Positions 46,305 to 55,511 of a stretch of DNA of 64,000 nucleotides are shown in pieces (the stretch's first letter is position 1; every line of letters begins with the position of its first letter). The DNA is from Epinephelus fuscoguttatus. Lineage: Eukaryota; Chordata; Actinopteri; Perciformes; Serranidae. Location of the stretch: assembly GCF_011397635.1 (NCBI RefSeq), contig NC_064753.1, forward strand, positions 26,808,322 through 26,872,321. The letters run 5' to 3'. The notes beneath the pieces were generated by a model that was given only the letters and a program-made list of their open reading frames with translations, searched no databases and was not told the DNA's origin. The position numbers and the translations under genes are program-made.

Positions 46305-46310
46305 AATAAA
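46305..46310 (+). terminator. Candidate distal PHLPP2 poly(A) signal
   Basis: AATAAA followed within 20-30 bases by a T-run and a GT-containing stretch, a classic arrangement. Another AATAAA lies near 46376. Both are before the convergent MARVELD3 3' end. Confidence 0.35.
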
Positions 46311-48377
46311 ACTTTTTACTGTGAATTTTTTTGTCCAGTGTCCATTTTGCTCATCGTTTTTATGATTTCATGCCAATAAATATCATCAAAATGACTCTTT
46401 TTGGTTAATATAAGATATGATGTCTACAGTTTGTTTTTGCCATAATGTAATAGGAGTTTATTGATATATTTCCCTTAGTTTCCACAGACCAGAGATGCTT
46501 GGAGGAGGCAAGATAGGGGGCATTTCTAGGATTTTGTAACACCCAGACCTCGGCCTGGACCTCTGTCGGGGGGTTCAGGGCTTTCTCCCATGGCACTTTT
46601 TGTTTGTTTTTGTATAACTGTACGCTCTATTATTATTTTTTGCCTTTATTTGATGGGACAGATTAAGCATGAAGGGGGGAATAATAGAGGGGATGACCTA
46701 ACCACTGAGCTACTGGGCACCCCAGTCACCTTCTTAACTTTTTAAAAAATCCCACAGTGAATCATTTTTACTGCCAGTAAAAACTGCCATAGACCTTTTC
46801 TCCTACTCAGATAGCCTTAATCAGAGCTAATCAACTACTTTGTTCAGGGGGCCACATTATCAGACAGCACAGGGCCAAGGGGACGGACAATACTGTAGTT
46901 TCACTCAACACAACATGCCACCACATTGTCAAAGCTTATTCCATAGTCATCAGCAAGCTTGCAACAACAGCGACATGCAGAGGAGGGCTTTCCTCATCAA
47001 TAATGCATGTGGTGATTGGCTCTTACTGAAAACACAGGAGTGCTCAACTGGTTTATTGTGGCAAAATGTACGTCATTCATGTGATTTTTTTTTCTTCAGG
47101 TTTAAAATTTTTTTTATTTGTAACAGAACTGACTCCCAAAAATGTATCTGTAACAGAACAGGATTTGCCCACAGGCTGCCAGTTGAATAGGGCTGGTGTA
47201 AATGCACAGAAGCAGTACTCAGAATTATAAAAAGAATCATAAAAAAACAGAGACACTGTCTGCTGTGAGATATGCACAGTCAATCTCATGTGTTCAAGTC
47301 ATGAGTAAATCCCTGAACACAATAGATCTGACATCTATTGGTGAAACTCTGAATGACACCCTGCACTCTGGTATAATGGCAGGCAAATTATAGGAAAAAA
47401 AATCTTTAATGTGACAAAAGTCCTGGTATCATTTGTTTTTCTTGTAAATTATGTTAAGACCTTTCAGGAGGAACAAAGTCAGACTCTTTGCTTCTTTTAA
47501 ACTGAGTCTATGGAGGAGCCATCCTGTCACTTGTTGCCCTCACTTACACAAACCAAGACAAAATAAAAACTTCCAAGTTGTAGGACAACACTGAAAGCAA
47601 TGAGGCTGTGCTACACTTGTTTCCTGTAATGCAGAAAATACGTGTGACACTGTTTCAAGAGCTCGAGACATTGTGTTTCCAGAATTAGCTTTTCAGTCCA
47701 ACCCTCTGTATCGACATCCATCTGCCAGGATTAGTTATATACAGACTGAGCTTCACTCACTGAGAGCTAAGGAATGCACAGTAATTTCAATCTGGAATGG
47801 GGCTGCCACGATTAGTCAACTAAGCCATGACTAATCGACTATTAAAATAATCTGTGACTATTTTAGTAGTCGACTAATCGGTTTGAGTCATTTTTCATAG
47901 AAAAGTACTATAAAAGTACCCCAAAATACTCTTACTGCAGCTTCTTACGTTCAGATATTGGCAGCTTTACACACTCTCCCGCGAGAGTGAACTAAAACCC
48001 TTTGGCGTGAGTATGAAACAAAACATTAGATGACGTAATTTTGGGGTCTGGGCGAGACAGGCCGACATTATTCAACATTTTAACACATTTTTTGTTGAAA
48101 TGATTAGTTGACTAGATTTAGGTCTATGAAACCCCAGGGTACTGTACCTGGGTAACATATCAGACATTCTTAAAGTCATGGGCAGCGTCTGATATTCTTG
48201 GTTGCAAGTTGCTGTTTGTCTCAGTCACACAGGTGACTCCTCTAGAAAGAAGGACTTAATATTTTGGGAGTATTTCTGCTGATCAAACTGTTTCTCAACC
48301 TGCCTTTTAATTTGCGGGTATTATTATACACAAAGTTAATGAAAAAAGTAGTAATAAAAAAGGTATAATTTAAGTGT
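46311..48377. other. Gap between convergent PHLPP2 and MARVELD3
   Basis: AT-rich, no coding evidence. It holds a low-copy-looking stretch, a possible tRNA-like or SINE-like fragment near 46640-46730 (ending in sequence like a B-box-containing tail on the minus strand, not convincing), and a hAT-like fragment at 47799-48120. Confidence 0.5.
47799..48120. mobile_element. hAT-like MITE fragment
   Basis: Starts GGGGCTGCCACGATTAGTCA, with TAGTCGACTAATCG palindromes, and ends in ATGATTAGTTGACTAGA. Resembles the GGGCTGCCACGATTAGTCGA family; ends are partly degraded. Confidence 0.5.
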
Positions 48378-48383
48378 TTTATT
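48378..48383 (-). terminator. Candidate MARVELD3 poly(A) signal
   Basis: AATAAA on the minus strand about 250 bases after the MARVELD3 stop codon. Use is unproven. Confidence 0.35.
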
Positions 48384-48633
48384 ATAGCAACACATTTATA
48401 GAAAATAAAACAGACAGTACACATGTATGTAAACTGGATAAGTGGTAGGAATAAAAAATTATTCTACAAAATCAATTTAAAAAGCTTGTTCAGAGTAAAA
48501 AAATGGATAAAAAGCTAATTCACAGATCACATTCAACAAGAGTGAATGCATAGTAACACCTAATATGACAATAAAAAACTATTTCCATGTCAAAGAGATC
48601 CATTATTGCTCAAATATGCCACGGAGTAAAGCC

Positions 48634-49244
48634 TCAGAAATTATTGTCCTCATTTGCTCTTTGCCTCTTCAGCTCCCGCACTGACCTGAACGCTCTGACA
48701 GCTAACACTGCGCCGAAGATGAAAACAAACACCCCCACCACCCCAAAGAGACCTCCTGCGATATCCGCACCGTGGAACTGGCACTCAAAGCCCTTGTGCC
48801 CTTTGCTCTTGTACATCTGCTCTCTTTCCTTACAGATGGGGTCGTTGTAGGTCCCCTGCAGCTTAATGAAGTAGAAGGCCAGCGCAGGGATGTAGCCCAG
48901 GCCGATCAGGAAGTTCACCAGAGCCTCCCCCAACAGCACAGGGGGCCAGCGGTATGGGACCCTAAAAATTCCCAGGGCTAGCATGGCACACACATAGATC
49001 ATCAGAACCCCACCGCAGGCCATGGTGAAGACGTACGGAGGACGCGAGAGCTGATGGAACAGCCGGTCCAGCTCCTTCACCCTCTCTGCATCGGCTCCTG
49101 TGAAGGCCTGGGCTCCTCCAAAGTGATAGTGGTAGACCCCACCGAGGCTGGCCAGGTCACGGTAACCCCCTTTGTTGCTGTAGGGCACTCCGGCACAGAT
49201 GACAATAAGGAGATTCAAAAATAGCTCCATCAGCTGGCAGAGAC
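48634..49244 (-). CDS. marveld3: MARVELD3 third coding exon: MARVEL domain
   Basis: Acceptor ctgtctcccccag in minus sense; 611 bp encoding LCQLMELFLNLLIVICAGVP through the C-terminal RANEDNNF; stop is the complement of 48634-48636. Contains all four membrane helices. The C-tail is basic (VRELKRQR), as expected for a cytosolic end. Confidence 0.93.
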
Positions 49245-51318
49245 CTGGGGGAGACAGCAACAAATACAATACTGACGTTAATGTGAAGCAACGTGGTGAG
49301 ACTAGGGCTGAAACGATGACTAAATTTATTGTTTATTTGGCCACAAAAAAAGTTTTTTCAAGCAAAACTGACAAATATCCTCCTGACACTCTGTGTCCTC
49401 ATACAAGGACATCACATTCTGGGTTTACTGGACCTTATACTTCATTCTACTTACACCTGTTGTCCTCAATCATGGACACTTCTTTTGTGCCCAATCCATG
49501 TAAAAACAAGATGGCAGCCGACACAAAAGTGGACAAGGTCCAAAACCTGATCACATTTGATGGTTGAAACTTGTTTATTTATAATTAATAATGTTTGTAG
49601 ATTGATACGCCCCACAAATTTTAGCACAGGAACAAGCTAAGACACTGTTAATTAGAAAGTACTTGTTTGAGGACAAAGAATTTATCATCAGCTCATTGAA
49701 GGACATTGGAACTTTATTATCATCTCGTTTGAGGATGTAGAGACTTTATTATTATTATTGACAATGTTTAGTTTTTTATACTTATCAGGTCCAACTGATC
49801 CCAAAGAGCTGGGAGAAATTAAAAATGCGAACTGAACAAAAGTTCGGGTCTCAGGAGGATATTTGATGCCCGCTTGTAATTTGCAATTCCCTCTTTATGC
49901 TGCTGTTTGTCAAGGACTCCCTTGCAGAAGAGATTCTAAATCTCAGAGGTAATATTCCAGATAAAATAAAGGTTAAATAAATTTATAAATTATAAAACAC
50001 GTTTAATAAGTGATTAAAAAGTGGAGATAAATGCAACAAAACCATATTACATTTTGCATTGTCTAATTTATCTGAGGACCATTCTAATAAATTCTAGAAA
50101 TTTTTAAATGCTGTTGAGCACGTGCTTTGATTCTAACCAACATGGCGATGTATTATATGGATGCATCCACCCAGTGTGTGCATCCTCTGGACTCCGTGTA
50201 CCATGGTGCACTGAGGTTTATTACCAACTGTAGGCCACTAACTCATCACTGTATCCTGTGTGCTCAGGTTGGCTGGCTCTCCTTACAATTTCGTAGACTT
50301 TTTCATTGGCATTCCCTTGTTTTCAAAGCGATTCTCAGCCTTCTTTCAGCATATTTATGTGTGTATATTAAGCAAAAAATTGAAAATGGCTATGCTATCC
50401 ATTCACATAACATGTTTTTACTGTCTGTAGCAAGGGTACGTACAGAGTTTGGCAAGCGAACATTTATGTATGCAGCTCCTTATATGTGGAATCTTCTGCA
50501 TAAGGACTTAAAGTTGTTCTCAGTGGTTCCTCTCGGCCGTTTCAAAGCACTGTTGCAAGATTTTTGCACACAATCGTCTATATGCCAATGTCACAGTGTA
50601 TCTTAGCTGGTCTTTGTAGTCATATAGTTCACCTCTAGTATATATTAACAAACTTTTTGGATTTTCTTTGTAGTAATTTAGAACTGTACATTTTTATTCT
50701 GTATTTTTGTGCCACGTTTTCTGTCTGTAATTTATGTTGCTGCCTGTCTTGGCCAGGACACTCTTGTAAAAGAGGGTTTTTGTGGTAAATAAAGGTTAAA
50801 TAAAAATAAATAAAATATTTCACAGACCTAAAAACTAATTGTACTTGCCTCTGCTGGTCAAGAGGTATCTGAGATTGTACAGAGCTTGTTTGTGTTGTCG
50901 CTCATAATACTCCTCTTCAGGGTGATACGCTGAGGTGTCTCTGGACCTACAAGGTTGATACAACGGAATTAATTCTTTCTCTACAAACATCTTACATACA
51001 AATGCCACAGATGGTTAAAAAAGTGTTTGAGGACAACATGACAGTAAGTATACAGTACAGTCTCGAGGGTCCTTCATGCTCGTGGTCTCTGTAAGCAGGT
51101 GGCTCGTTGTGAGAGACAGGTGTCACGTCCCTCTGTCTGTTTTGTCTGCCCCTCCTGTCACCAGCAGAGCCTCTCTCGTCCACGTTTCTCGGCTTTTGGT
51201 TGCGACCCCTGTCATCGTACGAAGCGTGGTCTCTGTCATGTGAGTAGTCCCTGTCCCTGCTCCTGTACTCGTCATACTCATCACCCCTGGGGTGGTGGTG
51301 TCGTCCCCTCTCTGGCAT
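48634..51318 (-). CDS. marveld3: MARVELD3: MARVEL domain-containing protein 3 (complete, 3 coding exons)
   Basis: Joined on the minus strand: 51318-51059, 50946-50849, 49244-48634, 969 bp, 322 residues. Residues 1-87 are hydrophilic, rich in Arg/Asp/His (starts MPERGRHHHPRGDEYDEYRS), like the charged N-tail of mammalian MARVELD3. Four membrane segments follow at about 121-139, 191-213, 221-246 and 280-303, the MARVEL four-helix topology with cytosolic ends. Two Cys (257, 274) sit in the loop between helices 3 and 4 and could form a disulfide. Family knowledge: MARVELD3 belongs to the tight-junction-associated MARVEL proteins with occludin and tricellulin, and in mammals it lies next to PHLPP2, as here. 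Intron 2 has a GC donor. The gene is convergent with PHLPP2 and divergent from USP10. Confidence 0.9.
49905..49985 (+). mobile_element. LINE 3' tail fragment
   Basis: CCCTTGCAGAAGAGATTCTA, then CCAGATAAAATAAAGGTTAA and ATAAAT. It shares the A-rich TAAAGGTTAAATAAA ending with the element at 50127-50815. Only the 3' end is clear; the 5' extent is unknown. Confidence 0.55.
50127..50815 (+). mobile_element. 5'-truncated LINE: C-terminal end of the retrotransposon polyprotein
   Basis: An open frame (50127-50606, 159 codons) contains LDSVYHGALRFITNC, VGWLSLQFRR, FKAILSLLSAYL and RTEFGKRTFMYAAPYMWN, the conserved C-terminal pattern of fish non-LTR retrotransposon ORF2 proteins. It ends in TTGTAAAAGAGGGTTTTTGT and a TAAAGGTTAAATAAAA tail. 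The reverse-transcriptase core is missing, so it is an inactive insertion. It is antisense to MARVELD3. Confidence 0.75.
50849..50946 (-). CDS. marveld3: MARVELD3 second coding exon
   Basis: Acceptor ccttgtag in minus sense; 98 bp encoding SRDTSAYHPEEEYYERQHKQ and then ALYNLRYLLTSR, leading into the first membrane helix. The 3' boundary is AG|GCAAGT, a GC donor. The nearest GT (four bases further on) would shift the frame against the next exon. Confidence 0.82.
51059..51318 (-). CDS. marveld3: MARVELD3 first coding exon
   Basis: The start ATG (complement of 51316-51318) follows a good acceptor, cttcttttatgtgcag, six bases upstream (minus sense gtgaggATG). This suggests a separate 5' UTR exon and makes the longer open frame extending to 51351 intronic. 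Encodes residues 1-86 plus two bases of a split Leu codon. The 3' boundary (donor gtactg at 51058) is weak and was chosen because only it keeps phase with the next exon. The Arg/Asp-rich tail is of low complexity. Confidence 0.75.
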
Positions 51319-52234
51319 CCTCACCTGCACATAAAAGAAGATTATGGGCATGAATCCTATTACAGACCCTCACAAACAAAGTGGATGGCTGGCTTGTGTA
51401 GCTGTAGCTGCCACTGTGGACAGTAAAGCAGCATGAAGGATTATTTAATGAAGATGAATGGCTGGCTGGGAAGGTGCAGGACCTCAGATAGAGAGGTGTC
51501 TCCACTTGTGAAGGGAGGTATGTTGTGGTAATTCAGGGGCCCACAGAGATTCCAGCAGGATTTCTGAATCTGATCACAAGCCAGCAAACTAAATTACACT
51601 TTTACATGATCAGGCCTGCTTTACTTCAACATGGGAGCCCACAGAGGCCCACAATTCATAGCAACGCTCTTCCTGATTGCGAAATAAAGTCGTGTTTTGG
51701 CTTCATGTTTCTACTAAGTGATTAGATCTAGGCTCATTAGTAATAAAAGACATATCAGCCTATTATTTCCTACCTTTGGACTCCGTGTGATCTTGTTGTC
51801 GTTTGTGCCGAGAGAAAAAAAACAGCCCAGGTTTTTTCAGCTTCCTGTTTGAGATTTCCTGCTACTGCCTCTCACCTGTGCTGTGCCACGCCCACTACTA
51901 TAGAGCTCATTGTAAACAGAAAAGTCAAATTTCTGCTGCTAACATAATGTGTTTTGGGCTTGTGTCCCCAGTTTGTAGTAGTTTAACATCACAGTGTGTT
52001 GGAGGCATACATTATGCATATGTATTGTTATACTTTATTACACTGTATGCACTTTATTATTGTTTATGACACACTAAACCAGACAGCTACGTTTAATTCA
52101 CTGCTCCGTTTGACCCAAACATCACAGGGCACAAGCAAGTTCACTAGAGTTTAATATTAAACCGAAAAGTATATTAAAAGTTGTTGTTTCAATCGTGCCC
52201 AACTTCCAAAAACAAAAATCTTGCGACTCATGCC

Positions 52235-52320
52235 CCAACCCGGACGTGAACGCACAGAGCGCACGCGGCCACGCTTCCATCGTGAAGCTCGTGCTGATAG
52301 TCCGCGACATTACTCTAGCT
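52235..52320 (-). promoter_or_regulatory. Possible MARVELD3 promoter/5' exon patch
   Basis: A short GC/CpG-richer island (CGGACGTGAACGCACAGAGC, GCACGCGGCCACGC) about 0.9 kb upstream of the MARVELD3 start, which shows an upstream splice acceptor. No motif proves it. Confidence 0.25.
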
Positions 52321-52944
52321 TTTCCTCCGAAGCATGAATATATTTCAAAATAAATGTCTCTTTAAAGTGACTTCAGTGTCAATGAGTTCATTCTCAGACC
52401 CACACCCTGTAATTATATGAGACAGATTGACTTGATAGAGTCTATTCATGCAACTCTCGAATACAAGTAATGACCGAAAGAAGGTTAAAGATTTTCTGTT
52501 TCAATTGAAGAGCAAGGTCTCTGCTATTAGTTGAGATAGGCTCAAGCTGTAAGGGAAAGTAGGTCTCCATTTCCTCTAAGATTAACCTTACTTTAGGAAC
52601 CCAGCAATGAATGTATATTACCAGTGATCATAATAACCCAACACAGAATATGGTAGATCGTTTTTGCAGCAGCAAAGCTGGGTTTCCTGCTAGTACAGGC
52701 AACTGACCCAGGGTCTCAGGACTTCCGGGGCCCCAGAGGCTCTGGGCTGACTCTCAGTTTTTTGGGAAGGGCAATATAACTAATTAAAAACAATTTTTTA
52801 ACTGACACAATAGGTCAGTTTATAGAGTCAGGTGTTGAGCTTGAAAATCTTAAGCATATTTTGCACTCTGCACTTTTGTATACATGTTAATGAGGACATA
52901 TATTACTGTATACAGTGTTGAGGAGTAACTAGTTACATGTAACT

Positions 52945-53295
52945 ATCCATCCATCCATTTTCGTAACCGTTATCCTCTTGAGGGTCACGGGGGGGGGGGC
53001 TGGAGCCTATCCCAGCTGACATTGGGCAAGAGGCGGGATACACCCAGGGCAGGTCTCCAGATTATCACAGGACTGACACATAGAGACAGACAACCATTCA
53101 CACCTATGGACAATTTAGACTTACCAATTAACCTGCATGTCTTTGGACTGTGGGAGGAAGCTGGAGTACCTGGAGAAAACCCACGCTGACACAGGGAGAA
53201 CATGCAAACTCCACACAGAAGGGCTCCCTCCTGGGATTGAACCAGGAATCCTCTTGCTGTGAGGCGACAGTGCTAACCACCACACCACCACCCTT
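52945..53295 (+). repeat. Common teleost dispersed repeat (L2/Maui-like)
   Basis: CCATCCATCCATTTTCGTAA, GGAGCCTATCCCAGCTGACA, CATGTCTTTGGACTGTGGGA, GAGAACATGCAAACTCCACA occur in the order found in a very abundant teleost repeat. I associate it with an L2-type LINE 3' end but cannot confirm the family. A G-run sits at 52989-53000. Confidence 0.75.
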
Positions 53296-53512
53296 ACATG
53301 TAACTAGTTAAACCTAAAAATGAATGTAACTGTTATTACTTACAGTTACTGAGAAAATATATACAATTAAATTACAGTTACAAGTCAAAGGGATACATTT
53401 GAATATATCCTTCAAGGTAAAAAGGCTTAAATGTGGGATAAAACATTAACTCTGTTGCTTTGCAGCTTTTCATTGCGGAAGAAAGCTTTATTTTGGCAAA
53501 GAATATTCTGAG

Positions 53513-54020
53513 CATGGGTGCAGATCCTGGGGGGGATGGGGGGGGACATGTCCCCCCCAAATTCTGAAAAACACAAATTGTCCCCCCCAATTCTAAATAG
53601 CTTAAATGATTGAAATTGAACAAATGTATACAGTAGTCCTATATACTGGGAGAAAGGGAAGATGATGAGGAGAAATGGGAATCCGTGAGAGGCGAGAGAT
53701 GAGAACATGAGTGGACATAACATGCCTGAGACCCTGAAACTAGAAGTAGCATTAACTAACAGCAAAGCAGTGAAAAGGAGGGTGATGGCTGGTTCCATGT
53801 ACTACTGGCTGTTTAAGAGAAATAAACAGTAAAGGTAAGCATATGATTCTCTTTGCAGTGCTTTTTGAATGACTTGGTGATGGTGATGAGCCTCTATGAA
53901 ATCGTGAAATATGCTGGCAATCTCAAGCACTCTGTGGGCATGATTTGCATGCGTGCAATTAAAAAAAAAATCACAACTGATTGTGTCCCCCCCAAACTTG
54001 TCATCAGATCTGCACCCATG
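53513..54020. mobile_element. hAT MITE with perfect 8-bp target duplication
   Basis: 14-bp perfect inverted termini CATGGGTGCAGATC (53513-53526) and GATCTGCACCCATG (54007-54020). Exact direct repeats ATTCTGAG flank both sides (53505-53512 and 54021-54028), the 8-bp signature of hAT transposition. Subterminal TGTCCCCCCCAA motifs occur near each end. 508 bp, no transposase. Confidence 0.88.
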
Positions 54021-54326
54021 ATTCTGAGACATTTTTAAGATTTACTACACAGTTACGAAATGTGTGAGAAAAGTAGTAAAAAGGTGTTCAAATGTAATAA
54101 GTCCCACTACTTTGATTTGGCACTAAAATAGTTAAATTACTTATCAGAATCAAAATGCCTTTTATTGTCATTGTATCATTAAAAAAAACACAATGAAATT
54201 AGGAAGTTAAAATTATATCATCCATACAGTCAACCATTTAATCTTTCACTATTAAATAATACAAAATACTGTTATCCAAAACTGATTCATTTTTATTAGC
54301 AGTAAGTACCATTACTTTTTAACAGC

Positions 54327-54327
<1 letters not shown>

Positions 54328-54385
<58 letters not shown>
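54328..54385. repeat. (TA)n microsatellite
   Basis: About 29 uninterrupted TA units. Confidence 0.97.
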
Positions 54386-54388
<3 letters not shown>

Positions 54389-54842
54389 GTGCTTCTTGGT
54401 CAGTGTGGAGGTAGGTTGTTTATACATCCATAGATCCCACACACATTGCATGAACATCTCTGCTGAGTACTGACTAGAAGTCCTGAAAGTACTTGAGAAA
54501 AACAGGGCTAAGATCCTGCGGGACGTCAAGTGCCAGACTGACAAGCAGCTGCTAGCTACCCAACCAGACATAGTGGTGGTTGACGAGGGGCAGAAGAGGG
54601 AAGTTGTGGTAGATGTGGCAATCTCAGCTGACAGTCACATCATAGAAAGTGTCAGTGGCTGAAGGAACAAATGGAAGATGTCAGAGATGAGGTCCAAAGT
54701 GGTCCCAGTGGTAACAGAAGTTTTAGGGGCTGTGACCCCCATATAGAGACATATACAGAGAGTGGCTCCAGCGAATTCTAGGTACAACATCTGAGGAGTG
54801 CAGTCCTAGGAACAGCTAAGATACTGCGATACTGTGCTGATC

Positions 54843-54844
<2 letters not shown>
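54386..54844 (+). mobile_element. Relic of an RLE-type non-LTR retrotransposon (R4/Dong/Rex6-like)
   Basis: Around 54510-54650 the frame reads ILRDVKCQTDKQLLATQPDI, VVVDEGQKREVVVDVAI. The P-D-I-V-V-V-D...V-V-V-D-V motif is the restriction-like endonuclease signature of R2/R4-type elements. The reading frame then breaks at a TGA, but GAVTP-, IPGTTS- and SAVLGTAKIL-like remnants follow in shifted frames. It sits exactly between two (TA)n tracts. Confidence 0.75.

Positions 54845-54900
<56 letters not shown>
54845..54900. repeat. (AT)n microsatellite
   Basis: About 28 AT units immediately after the retrotransposon relic. Confidence 0.97.
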
Positions 54901-54903
<3 letters not shown>

Positions 54904-55080
54904 TGTGAGATTGCCTCTATGTGCACGTAAATACTTGGCCAAGGAATGTTCTATTTCAGTACTTATGTTTGGCTTATTCCTAAATTAATGTGATTGATAA
55001 AACTCCTCCCACAGTTTCACTGCACCGATAGTGTAATGAGAAAGGGGCAAACATAATGTGATAATAACTGTATAGAAGTT

Positions 55081-55490
55081 AAATGTGTTTTGCTCCATAT
55101 GCACTCCGGAAGTCACATACACAGTACATCACTGGAGGGGATCATCTATGGTTAAAGATCAATATTTTTATTGTGAAGTCCGGGATCAAACCGCCACCGG
55201 AAGTGTTTGTCGCTATTCCTTGCGCTCACGCTGCCACTACAACCGACCGCGCGCTGGGTTGGCTAGCAAGCGAGGAAGAGGCTAGACAGAAATGGCGGTG
55301 ACGGCAAGGCGAGCAGCATGAAGTGCTGATGCATTACATGGATCAAAACTCACGACTGCCAGGACAACGTTGGGAAAATGACAATGACGTCGAAGTAGGA
55401 CACCTTTTGTGACGGTCATTACACACCTACAACACCTTCCCGGGAGAGTTTTCATCTTGTCAGCAGAGGAGAGAAAATCTCACCGGGAGC
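55081..55490 (+). promoter_or_regulatory. usp10: USP10 promoter and 5' UTR region
   Basis: GC- and CpG-richer than its surroundings and without a TATA box. Two ETS/GABPA-type CCGGAAGT motifs lie at 55106-55113 and 55197-55204, a YY1-like AAATGGCGG at 55290-55298, and a near-consensus CRE (TGACGTC) at 55385-55391. This is the make-up of a housekeeping promoter. The transcription start cannot be placed from sequence. Upstream ATGs at 55292 and 55329 open short frames (9 and 27 codons) that would be uORFs if transcription starts before them. Confidence 0.6.
55329..55412 (+). other. Possible upstream ORF of USP10
   Basis: ATG at 55329 followed by 27 codons (MHYMDQNSRLPGQRWENDND...) and TGA at 55410-55412, 78 bases before the USP10 start. 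A second, 9-codon frame (MAVTARRAA) spans 55292-55321. Both matter only if the mRNA includes them. Confidence 0.3.
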
Positions 55491-55511
55491 ATGGCTTCTT
55501 ACAGCAACCAG
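55491..55511 (+). CDS. usp10: USP10 first coding exon (7 codons)
   Basis: ATG with A at -3 and G at +4, then GCTTCTTACAGCAACCAG and donor gtagct at 55512. Only 21 coding bases, too short to be found as an open reading frame. It is assigned from its phase-0 join to 63566, from similarity to the human N-terminus (MALHSPQ), and from its place at the end of a GC-richer promoter block. Confidence 0.8.

Larger units (their letters stand above)
39587..46310 (+). other. phlpp2: PHLPP2 3' flank, probably a long 3' UTR
   Basis: No coding sequence is recognisable. Possible poly(A) signals AATAAA occur at 40608-40613 (proximal) and 46305-46310 (distal, followed by a T/GT-rich stretch). Mammalian PHLPP2 has a long 3' UTR, so the distal site is plausible, but the end cannot be fixed without transcripts. 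If the distal site is used, the two MITEs at 41308-42509 and 43393-44236 lie within the mRNA. 44237-46300 holds AT-rich single-copy-looking sequence with nothing else I recognise. Confidence 0.45.
49245..50848 (-). other. marveld3: MARVELD3 intron with GC-AG boundaries
   Basis: In minus sense it starts GCAAGT at 50848 and ends CCCCCAG at 49245. It contains two antisense LINE 3' ends (tail at 49905-49985 and element 50127-50815) and a hAT-type GGGCTGAAACGA terminus near 49304. Confidence 0.8.
51319..55080. other. Intergenic region between MARVELD3 and USP10
   Basis: No gene recognised. A CpG-containing patch at about 52235-52320 is the best candidate for the MARVELD3 promoter or 5' UTR exon. 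Repeats at 52945-53295, 53513-54020 and 54328-54900 are listed separately. Confidence 0.5.

Noticed and set aside
46640..46730. tRNA gene or tRNA-derived SINE
   Set aside because: Only a weak B-box-like and 'accactgagctactgg' stretch; no cloverleaf or A-box at the right spacing.
50127..50606. Novel 159-residue host gene inside the MARVELD3 intron
   Set aside because: The residues match the C-terminus of fish LINE ORF2 proteins and a LINE-type 3' tail follows.
51099..51353. 84-codon plus-strand frame opposite MARVELD3
   Set aside because: Shadow of the Arg/Asp-rich first coding exon of MARVELD3 on the other strand.
54296..54571. Frame encoding a (YI)n protein
   Set aside because: Translation of the (TA)n microsatellite.
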